Positions 22,740 through 35,899 are shown, numbered from the stretch's first letter. The stretch: DNA of 64,000 nt from Pegea sp. RAD2-039 (GCA_034620365.1 JAQGEQ010000107.1:310001-374000); one strand, 5' to 3'. The notes: generated from the letters alone by a model not told the origin. Translations and numbers: made by a program.

Positions 22740-25700
22740 AAACGATGACGTCATTTAAACCAGAACTTCAAACTGTAAACGGATATTTTATTTTTCATTT
22801 TTTTCTAAATCTCGTAATAACAACCAGCTTCAAACCTCTTAAATAGATTTTGAAGTCATTCTTTTCTTAAGTTTATTTTCTGAGAACTTTTCTTTTCTCT
22901 ATTTAATTTTTTTCCATCAAAAAAATTGTTGTTTATCGTTGAAGTATCTTCTAATGATGTACCAATTATCAGATTCTAATGATGAGTAGCTCCGGCAAAC
23001 ATATATCTTCAACAAATAAAAAAATGAGAAACTTGTTTATAAACAAGCTGAGGATCTCTTAATATAATTTTAAATTATCAAAAATTTTAGCACAAAATAA
23101 TAATTGTATCTTGATTATATTATTCGTTAAATAAACCTCAAACAAATAGTTTTATTTCCGTTTAATCATTTAATTAAATAATTCAGTTAGCTGTATGGGT
23201 AGATCAAAACACTAAAAATCATTTGGATGTTTGCTTTGAATTTAGTTTTACTTTTATCAAATTGTGATGGTTTTAAAGATTTAATATAAGAGTAAATCAC
23301 ATATGCAGTTCTTAAATTTCTTTCAAATAAATTTTCTGGTTAAAATAAAGTCTTTCATACTGTTAATTAACGTGGAAACAAAATTAAATTATTTCGACAA
23401 ATAAAGTTAATAAAAAGTACTTTGTGATTTTATGTTTGATTAGATTTTGAATCTAATTTAAGATTTTATAGTTTTGATTTGTAACAACTTTCTCTTAGAA
23501 AAAATACTATTCACTTAAAAAAGGAAAAAAGCTTGAAAAAGTTTCGAATGACAAAATTGTGAATTTCTTCTTTTGTTTATTGTTTATATTTTTTCACCAA
23601 AAATATTTATATTCTAAGGAAAAATCTGCTAAAAATGACCTTCAACTAGCTTAAGTTAAAAAAAAAACTTTTTTCAATGAAATTCTTCAAACAAAATAAT
23701 TGAAAATATTTAGAGATTTGAAGTAAAAGGAAATAACAAATAATTGTAATAAGTTTTAAAATAAACTTATTGAAATGAAAATATTTGATGAATAATTTAT
23801 AAATTTTATCCCTAAAATGTAAAAAAATAAAAAAAGGATTTCATCAAAATGAAAATTACTAAAGACAATTTTGAAACTAAGAGACGAAGTCTACTAAGAG
23901 TTGTGCAAATTTGTTTTAAACGTTTTGAAAGATCTGTGGATAACAAATTTAATGAAACTTTAATTTTGTTTTAGTGAGTTCTTAAATTATTAAACTATTC
24001 TTTATAAACAGGATAAAAAGTAAATTAATCATCTATAGTTTCCTACAATAAAACCACTAATTAAATCAAATCTTTTTTTTATATTTTCTTTGATTGCTTT
24101 CAAAGAAAGTTTAATTTTTAAGAGTTTTTGAATAGATAGAAAAAAATGAAGTTAAACACAAAGTCTAAATTCTTAAAAGGATTTAAATTCTTTTAATATA
24201 TATATCGTTTTTGGTATAAAGTGAGATTGTATAGTTTGTGAGAATGTTTATTAGCAAAAGATGTTCTTTTTAGGCATTCTACATCACATTTATTCTAAAA
24301 AATAAAGAAAAAAAAATTAAATAAAATATATATAAAGTATCAATTTTATGAAATAAAGTCTTGAAATATTTTCTTATGCATAAAATAATACTTCACGATC
24401 AATTATTACATTTGTTTGCATTAAAAGTCCTGGATGTAAATATCTTTATAGAAATTGTTGAATGTATTGATTTCTACTAAAAAAATAAGATTTAACATTT
24501 ATATTCAAGTTTGGAATAATTAATAAGAGAGGTAGTGCTCCCAATACCAGCTTAACTGGTAATCATTAATTTAAACTTTATAAAATCTCTAATCAGATAA
24601 AAATTTTCTTTTTCAATTTGGTTATTTTCAACTTCATAGAAAACATTAAGAAACATAAAATAATTTTTAATTCAAGTACATTGAAATTTTAACCAAATAC
24701 TTTTCATAAATGAATGATTGAATGCTTCTGAAATTTTTTTAAATTATTTTGATAGTTTTGCAAATTTTGAAGGCTTTCAAATAATCTTAGCTACATCCTC
24801 TAAAAAGATCCGTGTATTAAGATAGATTGAAAAAAATTAATTAAATTAAATAAGAACATCTTTTTGACATTTATAATTGTTTTATTGTATCATTCACTTC
24901 CTCTTCAAGTTGAATATTCTTTAAAAATTGTCATTAAAGTTAAAAAATTAAAAAACACTTTGAATAGTTTCATAGGAAGTAAATTATCCATGAAAAAATC
25001 TACTTGGCAAGAAACTGATTGGAAATCTATTGAAGGTGAATTTACTAAATACAAATTTTAATAAAAGTTTATGAAAAGATGATCATAATACGGAGCATTT
25101 AAGGAACATTCGGGATGCAGACTCGAGATCTTGACCTTACACTTCCTCCACAGTCAGAAAATTTGCTCCAACTCTAGTTTTAACTAAAAACTAAATTTTT
25201 AACTTCTACTAAGTGGCGTGAAAGAGCTAAAACTTACATAAAGATTGTTGTTTTCAAAATCTGATCTTTCTCTAAGACAATAACACAATAACCAAATTGC
25301 ATTTAATAGTTTTTCAAATAACTAATGGAAATACCAAACTTTCTTCCAAAGCGTAAAAACTAAAAAAACTTTAAATAATATCAAGAATATAAAGAATACA
25401 ATTTAAGATTTGTAGAAGATGATTTTCAATTTTTATTGATTTTCTATTAAACTGATAAGACTCCTGAACATAATTGATATCTGATTTTTTTTAACTAAAA
25501 TTCACTTTAATTTTTTTAAGCCAAAAGAGTATTATCTGATTTTATCAAAAACTGGCATTAGTTTAAAAACCTTTTAGTATTAGGTTATAACTATCAGTAT
25601 TTAATAAGATTTAAATTTTTTTGAATAATTATATTTATTTCTATTTTGTAAGTCTAAAAAACGAACTGAACAATAATTTGATTCTAAAAGTTTAAATATG

Positions 25701-26590
25701 AAATGTAACTTTGTTTCAAAAAGTAAAAATACTTTTTAATTATAAAAAGATATAAGATTTTTTTTACTGACCTTCAACTTTCGGTAGAAAAAATAAACCT
25801 TTTTTTTGTCATTAAATGTACTTAGAAAAGTTTTAACATTTTTTTAACGATTTTAAACCTTTATAACTCATATATACGAATTTATGATGACAATAAAACA
25901 AGTTTTCGTTTTTTTCATTATTTATTACTCGAAGTAATATATTAGAAAGTTTATCTTTTAGTGACAAATATTTCGATTTACAATCAATCATAGAACTGAA
26001 TTTTTAATAAAATTTTTCTCAAACTTTCACATACAATGTTTTCAATTATAAAAAATGATTAAAAGTAGGAAGTTTGCTTAAAAATATTCAACCATTTTGT
26101 ATTTTGTAGCATTACATTGTAAACTATTTCCTTTTTAGTTCAAATAATATGTTCTTACAAGTACTTTAATCTGAAGCGGTTTTAAACCAATTATAAGTGA
26201 TTTTTTTAATAAAATATAGTCTAACTATTTATTATTTCTAATGGAGAAATAAGATTACACATTTTTATTCAAGTTTAAAAGTTCTATTTATGTCTTATGT
26301 AAAACTAGCTAGAAAAACGATTTCTGTCTAAAGGTTTAATTTATTTTAAAAGTCGTTATAAGATTTTATGAAATTATTTTACTTTATTTAAGTTACTTAT
26401 TTAGTGTTAAAATCTTTCTAGCTTTTAAGCTGTTTGAGAATCTATAATTAGTTTCATTTGAAAAATAAATGAAACAATTGATGTTGTCGCTTTTTCAAAA
26501 ACTTTATATTTTATCATTAACCTCAAAAAATTGAATTTCAAAATTTGTTCACACTTCCCAGCTTTTCTATTTTTAGCTTCTAAATCGTAC
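22740..26590. repeat. Spacer of 7.7-kb unit, copy 3
   Basis: Repeats the spacers of units 1 and 2. It holds the conserved patch at about 23850-23960, with an ATG directly upstream, the terminal-codon remnant at 24513-24569, the promoter-like block at about 24.8-25.06 kb and the shortened antisense frame near 25.78-25.99 kb. No other gene seen. Confidence 0.5.
24513..24569 (+). pseudogene. Remnant of a chitin-binding gene's terminal codons, copy 3
   Basis: The third copy of the GSAPNT.LTGNH-TAA tail without any domain upstream. One Asn codon has changed (ACC AGC TTA). Confidence 0.5.
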
Positions 26591-26591
26591 A

Positions 26592-27962
26592 ATGTATTTC
26601 TTTGCTTGTAAGTCTTGCCGGTCAATCTGCTCCAGGTTCCAATACTGCGCACCGTTTTTTGTAGAAGAGTTTCCAGACGCTATTTCTGTGTCCCAAGCTG
26701 ATGTGAGTGAAATTATTGATAATGATTACTGTTACATCGGAGGCTGTTCTGTCCTGCCAGTTTTTTGTTTGGCTTGCAATATTGAGCTTGATTGCAGAAT
26801 CATAAGAGTCAGTAATAAAAATCGAAAATCATTACGTGGCTTGTATCAATTTAAAAGAGAATCATTGATAAAAATGGATATAGAAACTGTTCAAAGAGAA
26901 TTTGAAGTGATCAAAGAAAGAATATCAAGTGAAAAAGAGGAAGAAAATAGGAAAGAAGAAGAGAAAGAAGAAGAGGAAAAAGAAGGGGAAGAAAAAGAAA
27001 TAGAAGAAAAGAAAGAAGAAGAGGAAAAAGAAGAAGAAGAAGAAAAAGAAGAGGAGGAAGAGGAAGAAGAAGAAAAAGAGGAAGAGGAAGAGGAAGAAGC
27101 AGAGGAAGAGGAAGAAGCAGAGGAAGAGGAAGAAGCAGAGAAAGATGAAGAAGAAGAGGAAGAGGAAGAAGAAGAGGAAGAAGATGAAGATAAAGAGAGT
27201 GAAAATGTTGATGATTTCTTCCGGATTTAAGATCTTCAAAGTATTTTTAGTAAACAGTTAGAAAAAGAGAAATATAAAGTGAACAACCAAATCTTAGAAA
27301 TAACTTCTTTAGATATTGAAGGCATGAGACTTGCGAGTAGAGTTGCTGATCAACAGATCAATTTGTATTTGGTATTTGCAGTTGAGATTTTAACAAGAAA
27401 CTTGGTTCCAGTATTAAAGATAAAATTGAAACAAATTGAAGCAGATTTATTCATGAAAGTTCTAGCATCTACTGATTTTTTAGTTTCGAATTGTAGAGAA
27501 ACCACTAAAAGATATTTGAAAAAGCTTACTCTTAACAACTCAAAGAAAAGAAGATTAATTGAAAGTACGTGTAAAAAACTATCAACACTAATTTCGAAGA
27601 CAATTAAAAAGTATTTTCATAAATTTGAACAGTTTCTAGAAATTGATCTATTTATAATGAAAAGATCTTTGAGAAAGATTCTTCTAGATGCTATTGTTCA
27701 AATCAAACGGAAAAACTCTTGTGCTCTTTCTAACATCAACGAAGAACATCTTAGTTGTACATTATTTCTGTTAACAAAAATGGTAGAAATACGAGCTGAA
27801 TGTTTGAATAATATTGACAATGAAATGGAAATTGTGTTAGAAAAGCTGTTTTACTGGATCCAAAGTGGTTTTGAAATTTCTTACATGATGTTGAATGCCA
27901 AACTGAATTCATATTTGGGAAAACTACTGCATAGTAGTATTCGTTTGATTCGAAAAACTTGA
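26592..27962 (+). pseudogene. Mis18/Yippee-like protein, copy 3, expanded Glu tract and one nonsense codon
   Basis: A single frame runs 26592-27962 with one internal stop, TAA at 27228-27230, where copies 1, 2 and 4 have CAA (RIQDLQ or LLQDLQ). The zinc-domain cysteines are intact (ACKSC, FCLAC). The Glu-rich section has expanded to about 80 acidic codons of GAA/GAG repeat, far longer than in copy 4. The C terminus ends RKT with TGA where copy 4 reads TGT, 9 codons early. The protein would be a short zinc-domain plus acidic-tail form of 212 residues. It may be a pseudogene or a truncated working form. Confidence 0.55.
26935..27195 (+). repeat. Purine-only GAA/GAG tract coding for poly-Glu
   Basis: About 260 nt of almost pure A and G on the + strand, in frame as glutamate codons of the copy 3 Mis18-like protein. 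Shorter versions are in copies 1, 2 and 4. Such long one-strand purine tracts slip easily and can form triplex structures, which fits the different lengths in the four copies. Confidence 0.75.
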
Positions 27963-30060
27963 ATGACAAAAAAACAAGAAGAATGTTGATTTTAATAATA
28001 TAGTTTGGACATCAGTATTATTGAAATACATTTCACTTTTAAAGTTTTAATTTTGATTGTTGTTAAAAATGAAATTTGTGTTTTGTGACTTGACGAATTC
28101 TTACAAATAAAAATTACATTCTAGAATTATCCATGACTTGTCAATTTTATTTTTAAGTCTTAAACTACAAAACACACTTTTAAAAAAGCTTTTGTGATTT
28201 GCTTTGAACCATTTTATTAAACTTTATTTGACTTAAAATAATAAGATTACTTATTAGTAACCTTAAGTAAATACTGAAATAAGTTTATATATAAAAATGT
28301 TAACTTACTTTTTTTAATATACTTAATTAAAAAAGACTTATTTTGTCGATAAAGCAGAAATCAAACCTAATATCTTAAGGTTATCATAATAGTAATTAGT
28401 TAATAGAGTTTTAATTTGGTTTTTCAACTTTTGGTTAGTTGTTTAAACTCTGACGACATGTTCAGAATTAATTAAAAATTGTATTATGGTTGTTTGAAAA
28501 GATTTATATGGTATTCAGAAGAATCGTTTAAATTGAAAAACTCTTAGTGAATGATCAGAAAAACAACTAAACGAAACGTGTTTAAAAGATTCCTAAAAAA
28601 CAACGATTATATGTTTATTTGTATTTGTAAATAATAAATTTTTTTATAAAAATTATTACAACGTATATGAAATGTAGTAAATATTAAAAACATAATTTTT
28701 TTAAAGGTTTGTAGATTAAGTCATTAAACCAAACAAAATTAAAAAACTGAAATAATTTCCCGTTTAGTTTTTAAAGTTTTTTATCTATTTGTCAAACACT
28801 AATCACAAAGTTCAAAATATTTTTCAGCTTTTTTTACTTTATGAATTATTTACTTTGATCATAAAAGTTGTTAAATAATATAATTAAAACTCTCTTGATG
28901 TGGAATAAAGATTTATGCTTCTAATAAATAGACTTTAAAATAAGTATGTCAGAAAAATAATATTTCAAAAACTTTAATAAATTATTTAAACTCTTTAAAG
29001 ACACAATTTTGATCTGCAAACATTTGATTCCAAATATCTTTTGTTCTCAACTTTTACCTGAATAGCAGAAATCAATTTATTGTTTGATTAGTGAAGTATT
29101 TTGTGGGGTTTTTGTAGATTTTAAACTAATATTTGTGTTAAAAAAAAACAATAAAAAAGTTAATTAATTCTTTTATTTGAAAAAAAGCGTTTATGTTTAA
29201 TGATAAAACTTCTGTTTGTAAAAGATTTTATATTGTTATACTTTTAATTCACTTATACCACTTCAGTTTTTAACTTCTAAGTAATGTTTTTATGCTAATT
29301 TCAATTTATATTGACCAACTCTAAATTATTTCATTCGTCAACATTTATAAAAGAATTATATTTTAATAAATCTGATATAAGTATTAAATTTAATATCTAT
29401 TTATACTCGAATAAGAACTTGATGATAACTTTAGTTTACAAACCACTGTAACTCAAACGTTATAAGGTTAGTTTCTCACTTATATTGAAATTAGTTATTC
29501 AATGAAGCCAACAAATTTGTGTGCTTAATGGCTGAAGATGTCCAACTAATTGAAAAGATTCATAATATTTACTTTTACTCTTTTCAATAAATAGATAGAT
29601 GAGTTTGATTCTTGCTTTATTTATTCACTGATTTTTAAAAAGCCTCGTCCAGTGACAAGCACTATTATAAAATTATACTTTAGGCACCTTAGGTCACGTA
29701 TTTCAAATACTTCTAGATAGTTGAAATTGTTTTTATAAGTACAATTCAAACACTTAATTTCTCTTAATGGTTGTCTCTTCAGCGAGAAAAAAATGTTGTA
29801 AGACTTGTTAGAAAAGGTGAAAGAGTTCAAATATTTATTAGCAAATATTTCATTGCCAGATGTTTTAGTTAACAACAAATATTTTTAAGAAAAATTGATG
29901 AAATAATCCTTAATTTGTTTAATTGTTGCTAAGAACTTCAGATAACAAAGTGTAGAAATATTTATTTTGAGATAATCGCTTTTAAAATTATGCAAATTTC
30001 TGATAACAGAAGGTAATGACATCAAATATATTATCAGAGTATAGAGAAAAGGACTTTATG
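27963..30060. other. End of the third 7.7-kb unit, then mostly unique DNA
   Basis: Up to about 28745 this repeats the spacer after Mis18-like copies 1 and 2. From there to about 30060 I find no copy elsewhere in the window. A - strand frame of 85 codons at 29621-29878 is the only long one. It has Leu- and Asn-rich content and no family I recognise. From about 30070 the inter-module intron sequence of the chitin-binding genes begins. Confidence 0.4.
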
Positions 30061-30488
30061 AGAAATTTTTGCTTTCAAATAATCTCAGCTACTTTTTTTG
30101 AAAATTTTCGTGTATTTAGATAGTTTTTAAACAAATTAATTTCATTATATAAAAAGATCTTGTATAAAAATACACCTTATTTACATTATCATTGACTTCC
30201 TCTTTTAGTTGAAATTTCTTTATATTTTCTCATAAATATTAATAAATTTAAAAACATTTTGAATAGTTTCATAAGCAGTACATTGACTGCAACACAAATA
30301 AATTGCAAGAAACTTATTAAAAACTTTCATTGATTGTAAATTTCTTATTAATATTTTTAAAAATTGACAACTAGCTAATATTCTTGTGAAGAAAAGAGAT
30401 TCATTTTAACTTTTAACTATTTTTCTTTCTCTATCAAAAAAATTATTTTTTCAATTTTAAAGAAGTTGCTGTTAAAATGAATTTTCAG

Positions 30489-30791
30489 ATCCTAACTCAC
30501 GATGTACTGGTCCTAACGGTGAACTATTAACTACTGAACCATTTAATAAAACCGGAGATTACAACCATTACTACCAATGTTCAAACGGTTGGTTTAAAAT
30601 TACTTTTTTTAATAGATTGCTTGTTGTTAAAATTAACAAACTGAATTCACAAATAATATCTTCATTTACTAAATTGTTCTCAACTTTTATAGGAATCTTA
30701 GAGACATTGACATGTCCTAATGGAACTGATTTCAATCCAGATTTGAAGATTTGTGATATTATAGAAATAGTTCCTCAATACAAAGGAAATG
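30489..30791 (+). CDS. Chitin-binding module, gene 4 module 1
   Basis: Exon a is 30489-30587 and exon b 30693-30791, each 99 nt and phase 1. It lacks cysteines 2 and 6 (GDYNH, VPQY). PFEKPGD is changed to PFNKTGD. It corresponds to the module at 45082-45384 in gene 2, offset near 14.6 kb. No signal-peptide exon can be found upstream, so this gene looks like a 5'-truncated duplicate of gene 2. Confidence 0.65.
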
Positions 30792-31675
30792 GTATTTAAA
30801 TCAAAATTAGTCTTTCAATTTCAAATTAACTTAGTATTTTCAAAATTTGATTAAATATTCTTAGACTAAAATTTTTGCTAGAATCACTTTTTCTGTTTGA
30901 TTAAGAACAGGTTTACAAATGTTGAATGAAACTTAAACTTTATTAAAATAGTATTTTTATAAGCTGTTTTAGTATTATTGAACAGTTATTTGTAATGTGT
31001 TTTCATTTTTCAAGTTAATAACAACCAGTAATATTATATTAACTTGAAGAGATTATTTAAATTATTGACAAAATTGAACATTTCAACAAAATTTTTAATC
31101 TTAAATACTTTTAAAGTTCTTCAAACCACTGTCTCTTATTTAATTTGTTGTTTTTAAATTTCTAAATTTTCATGAAAGTTTGTTTATTTTAAAGTATAAA
31201 TAAAGAAATTAAAAAAAACATTAGTTTTATCCTCACTGAAACCTTTTAAAAAACATAAATTAACAATTTAATTGAAGTATATTCAAAAATTTAACCAAAT
31301 ATTTTAATAGATGAAAGATAGAAAGCATGTAAAAAAATATTCTTTCATAAATTGCTTCGTATTCCAAAAAATTAAGGGTTTTAATTAATCTTATCTACTT
31401 TCTTTGAACATTTTCGTGGTTTTAAATAATTTTTCAACAAAATATTTGTATTATATAAAAAGATATTTTGTAAATAGAAACTTATTCTATTTATCATTGA
31501 CTTCCTCTTTTTGTTAAATATTCATTAAACGTTCTCCAAAAGCCTAATTGGTTTAGAAACAGTTTAAATTGTTTCAAAAGCAGTATATTGACAATCACAG
31601 AAACAAATTGCAAGAAATTAATTAGTTAACAGAACAGATTCATTTACTATTTATTTATTACAATAATTGCAAAGG

Positions 31676-31862
31676 AGGGTACCTAAAGAGAGCACCTCTT
31701 GCTAACACAGATTCTCACGAATAACATCTCTTTAGGAAAAATATAATACGTAAAAGATGTAACACATGGGATTTCAGTAGTCCTCAAAGTATATAACAGT
31801 TAACAATTACATAGAATGTTAATATTATAAAAAATCACAGTTTAGAAATGACAATGCTGGCA
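31676..31862 (-). mobile_element. Solo 3' end of a non-LTR retrotransposon, copy 1
   Basis: The 180-200 nt repeat starting ggtacctaaagagagcacct is also found at about 34540-34745, 46267-46450 and 49187-49390. At the last two of the 34 and 49 kb sites it lies just before a reverse-transcriptase fragment on the - strand, so it fits the 3' untranslated end of that element. Here it sits inside an intron and has no coding part, as expected for a 5'-truncated insertion. Confidence 0.5.
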
Positions 31863-32018
31863 ATATTTTAAATTTTGCTTGAAGATTATATTATAATAAT
31901 TATAACTATAGAATACTATAATGGTTTAACTTCGTTTAGACATTAAATTATTTTTCTTTCTATCAATAAAAAGTAATTTTTCAAACGTAATGAAGTTGTT
32001 GTTAAAATGAATTTTCAG

Positions 32019-32296
32019 GTGCTGACTCACTATGTATGGGTCCTGACGGTGAACCATTAACTACTGGACCATTTGAAAAACCAGAAGATTACAACCATTA
32101 CTACAAATGTTTTGCAGGTTGGTTTGAAATTTCTTTATTCAATTGATTGCTTGTTGTTAAAATTAACAAACTGAATTCACAAATAATATCTTCATTTAAT
32201 AAATTGTTCTCAATTTTTATAGGAATCTTAGAGACATTGTCATGTCCTCCTGCAACTTATTTCAATCCATATTTGAAGATTTGTGATTATCCATAA
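32019..32296 (+). CDS. Last chitin-binding module of gene 4, ending in a stop
   Basis: Exon a is 32019-32117 (acceptor ttcag, starting GADSLCMG). Exon b starts at 32223, is open through LKIC, and ends C-D-Y-P with TAA at 32294-32296. Normal modules read on from this point, for example CDWPDN. The module at 46613-46890 has the same stop. Confidence 0.6.
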
Positions 32297-32750
32297 AATG
32301 TTTCTCCTTGCAGAGGAGATTGTAATCAAAAAAAAATTTGAAAATTTATATCTACAACTTAATTAATTGAAGATGAAAATATTGTTTATAATTATGCTGA
32401 TCGTCTCTTTATGCATTTAAAAAATTTTCCGTTGTAACTTTTTTATTCAAAATAATAATAATATCTTGATTATATCATCATTTAAATAAATTCCAAAAAA
32501 GCTTTTTCACGTGTAATACTTTAATTATCTCAGATCAGATGGTTCAGCTTTCGATTAATAGATGACTTTTAACTAAGATCAGTAAAAAAGTAAAAAACAA
32601 TAAAGTGAAGTTTATAAAAGTCTAAAATATCTATAAATTTATATATTTGTTCAATATCAAGGAAATAAACTTAACAATAGAGTAATATAAAAATAGAAAG
32701 AAAAATTTTTAACTTTAAAACTAAAACAAATTTTTCTAGAAGTTTAGCAG

Positions 32751-33731
32751 TTGGTTGAGTTTTTAGTTGATAAGTTTTATGGTTCAGAAAATCAGAAAAT
32801 GAATCAGAATAAAAGTAAAAAAGTAAAGAAAAAAGAAAAGAAGTTTCTTAATTCCAGTATCGGTGTGATTGAAGTAGTAAATTTATACAAAATAAAAAGT
32901 GAAGCCACCAAATTTTGTGAAGAAAATGATGGAAGGTTGATTCCATTACATAATCAGAAGATAGTTGATGAAGTATCTGATAAACTTATGGAGGCTAAAA
33001 TTTTTAAAAAAAGAACCTTGCTTCACGTAGGACTTGATTGTAAAAACGGAATATATCAGTGGCAAGATGGAATGAAGTTTAATGGAAAAAATTATGATCC
33101 AAGCTTGCAGTTGTCATCATATAAGTGTTAAAACTTATATCTTAAAAGGAGCAATAGAAGCAGAAAATTCCAACTCACAGGAAGTCAATGGAACAAAAAG
33201 GTTCAATTTTTATGTTTAAGGAATAGTAAGACTAAACCAACAACAAAAGGGTCAACAATTGCATTTACAGAAGCAAAAAGTCTCTTTCTGTCTAGTATCA
33301 GACAAACAACACTTCCTTTGACAGAACCAACAAGCAAACTTTTGTCTAGTAACAGACAAACAACAATTACGTTGACTGAACCAACAAGTAAACTTTTTTC
33401 TAGTAACAGACAAACAACAACTTTATTTACTGGTAGCAATAAAGAAGGTTCTACCAACTTTCTCTTGATTGGTTTATCTGTTGGATCAGTTCTGTTATTT
33501 GTATTTATTTGCTACATGGTTTTGAAGATAGCTCTTCTTATAATGAAAAAGAAAGAAAGATCAACTACTGAAGATATTGAGCTTAGCAATGCAAGTTGTA
33601 CTAACGTAGTTGATGACGTGTCTCATGACCAAGTTGATGAACAAGAAGAAAGAATAAATTTTCTTTATAATCTTGATGATGATAATTTTGTTTACTCAAT
33701 GACAGATGATAATCAACGATCAATCATGTAA
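32751..33731 (+). pseudogene. CTLD / stalk / TM / tail exon, copy D (one nonsense codon)
   Basis: This copy is almost the same as copy E. The only break is TAA at 33129-33131, where copy E has CAA (KCQN). It lies inside the CTLD. The frame after it is open through three stalk repeats, the membrane span and the second class of tail (VDDVSHDQVDEQEE, LYNLDDDNFVYSM) to TAA at 33729-33731. The CTLD has further unusual changes near its end (SRW to SQW, VPFLC to VQFLC), as expected after loss of constraint. A truncated product would lack the anchor. An alternative acceptor at tttttag (ends 32766) would keep the frame from a phase-1 exon. Confidence 0.65.
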
Positions 33732-34539
33732 TGTTTCTGATTATATCAAAGTCTTATATCCTTCTATAATAACAATATAATAATCATCATGTCTTTATCA
33801 TCCGATTTTTCTCAATGTCACAGCACTTTATTTCACTTTTAAACTTTTGACTTTTCAAACAATTAAATAAAATAAGAAGGAAAAAGATTTCTGTTTAAAC
33901 TTTTCACTTTAAAATTTATATTTACAAAAGTCGGTTTCTTTTAAATTATCGTAAATATCTACTCTGGATAACATTTTTATTATACTTTTGGAAATTTCTT
34001 TAAGACTAACTTCTAATTGTTCATTTGATTGTATCTTTAAAGTTTAATCAAAATGTGTTATAATAAAATAACTAAATACTTAGAAAACATGAAAAAATTC
34101 TAATCATTAATTAAAACCAGTTGAGTTGATATTATAATAAACATTATGGAAACTTCTAAACAACGTTTTGATTAAAAAAAACAAGAAAATTTTTTAGTAA
34201 TTGAAGTCATCCACTGAATGTTTAAAGTTAACAGTAAATGTGATTACTTCAAGTAGTTTGTAATCTGTAAAAACTACCATCTTCTACTGTCTAATTTCAC
34301 TATAATATTTAAACATTTGAGTCTAAGCTTTCTCTTTAAAAATATTTACTACAGAGTAAGTTGACCAAGAAACAATTTGGATTTTTTAAATGATTTTATT
34401 TAGTAAGAAATGTTACTTTGTAAAATTTCTGATTAAATGTTATTCATAATCTTTTTGATTTTATCTTTAAAGAATAATTAAAAAGTAAATTTGTAGGAAA
34501 GTTATTTAGAAACACTTTTCTGTAATTTTTAAAATGACA
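33732..34539. repeat. 3' flank of CTLD copy D
   Basis: AT-rich sequence with a close match after copy E (48374-49186). It probably includes the 3' untranslated region and several AATAAA-like sites. No gene seen. Confidence 0.5.
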
Positions 34540-35130
34540 AAGGGTGCCTGAAGAGAGCACCTCTCGCTAACACACATTCTCACAAATGACATCCATTAAG
34601 TTAAAAATATAGAAAGTAAATAATGTAACACATGGTATTTCAGTAGTCCTCAAAACATATAACAGTGAACAATTACATAGAATTATAACAAAATTAAAAA
34701 AAAAAGAAAAAATCCCAGTTTTGAAATGACAATAGTGGCAATATTATAACAGTTCAACTTGTGAACAAATATTTTTTCAAAATTTTCTTTATGATTATAT
34801 GTTTTGTGAAGAAACAATCTCAAATGATTTCAACTTAAAAAGCATTCTTCCCATTTTATTTTTGAACATATTGACATCATCTGCTGCTACTAGTCTTCTG
34901 ATGAGGTATTCGAGAAAATTTGAAAAGAGAAGGGAACCAGAACGGAACCCTGAGGAGCACCACTGGTGATTTGACTAGATGTTGATAAAGATCTTTCTAC
35001 ACGAGGTTGTTGGTTTCTATCTGATATATAATCTTCAATTCACTGTAAGATAAAGAAGTTGATTTTTAAGTTTTTCAATATAGTAGTTAGCTTGTTGTGT
35101 GGGACAGAATCAAATGACTTGTGATATAAT
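34540..35130 (-). mobile_element. Non-LTR retrotransposon remnant with reverse-transcriptase fragment
   Basis: On the - strand from about 35114 downward the frame reads FDSVPHNKL, then a region ending YISDRNQQPRVERSLS, then SGAPQGSVLVPF. These match the reverse-transcriptase core of LINE-type elements (DSVPH.KL, SDR.Q, SG.PQGSVLGP). Further on, in another frame near 34876-34895, is ADDVNMF, close to the catalytic F/Y-ADD box. Stops and a frameshift show it is dead. The 3' repeat at 34540-34745 belongs to its tail. The same fragment is at 49187-49775, so it was carried along by a large duplication. Confidence 0.75.
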
Positions 35131-35340
35131 TGTAAATGATATGCTCTTGAGTTCTAGAGATAACTGAGATCAGCAAACCAATCCAAAAGCTAAACGTTTG
35201 TTTATTATATTTTCTGAAAAATAAAAGATTATGATAATCAATACATAAGAGATAAAATGAGAAAATTATATTTAAGAACAATTATTCCATTTTTAACAAG
35301 TTTTCTATTAAAAACTTGTACAACAACAGCACTATAAAAG

Positions 35341-35663
35341 TATTAGTCCTAACGGTGAACATTTTCAAAAACCATAGAACTGATATCATTTCTACCAATT
35401 TAATACAGGTTGGTTTGAAGTTATTTATTTAATTGATTGTTTGTTGTTAAAATAAACAAACGGAATTGACAAATAGTTTGTCTTTTTTCACATAAGTGTT
35501 GTCGATTTAAACACGAATCTTATACGCAATACCATGTGGTACTAGAACGTTTTTCAATCAAGCTTTGAAGGTTTGTGATTGGCCAGATAATGTTCCTCAG
35601 TGCAAAGGAATAACTAATAAGAGAGGTAGTGCTCCAAGTACCAACTTAACTGGTAATCATTAA
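35341..35663 (+). pseudogene. Dead terminal chitin-binding module, copy 1
   Basis: Half a (35341-35415) still reads SPNGE..FQKP but has TAG and TGA in frame. Half b runs 35515-35663, and its acceptor has changed from aacag to aacac. It encodes [21 protein letters not shown] and the C-terminal tail GITNKRGSAPSTNLTGNH with TAA. This shows that an ancestral family member ended as a secreted chitin-binding protein with a short hydrophilic tail. It lies just before the gene 2 promoter. Confidence 0.65.
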
Positions 35664-35899
35664 TTTAAACTTTGAAAATCTCTAATCAGATAAAAATATT
35701 CTTTTTCAATTTTGGTCTTTTCAACTTCATAAAAAACATTAAAAAATTATAAAATAATTTTTTATTTAAATACATTGAAATTTTAATCAAAAACTTTTCA
35801 TAAATGAATGATTGAATGCTTTTGCACAATTTTTGAAAAATATTTTTTGTAGTTTTGCAAATTTTGAAGTCTTTCAAATAATCCTTTAACAATATTCGT

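Larger units (their letters stand above)
6199..28745 (+). repeat. Three tandem units of about 7.7 kb
   Basis: Unit borders can be set by the tctcag/tttcag-ATCAG site before each CTLD exon: 6199, 13877 and 21572, so spacings of 7678 and 7695 nt. Each unit has CTLD exon, spacer, terminal-codon remnant, promoter-like block and Mis18-like copy; units 1 and 2 also end with the orphan half-exon, which unit 3 lacks. Unit 3 loses similarity near 28745. A related, rearranged partial unit is at 50.3-54.7 kb. Confidence 0.75.

Noticed and set aside
35087..35281. Hydrophobic - strand frames at 35087-35281 and 49731-49925
   Set aside because: They overlap the reverse-transcriptase fragment in another frame and look like chance in AT-rich DNA.
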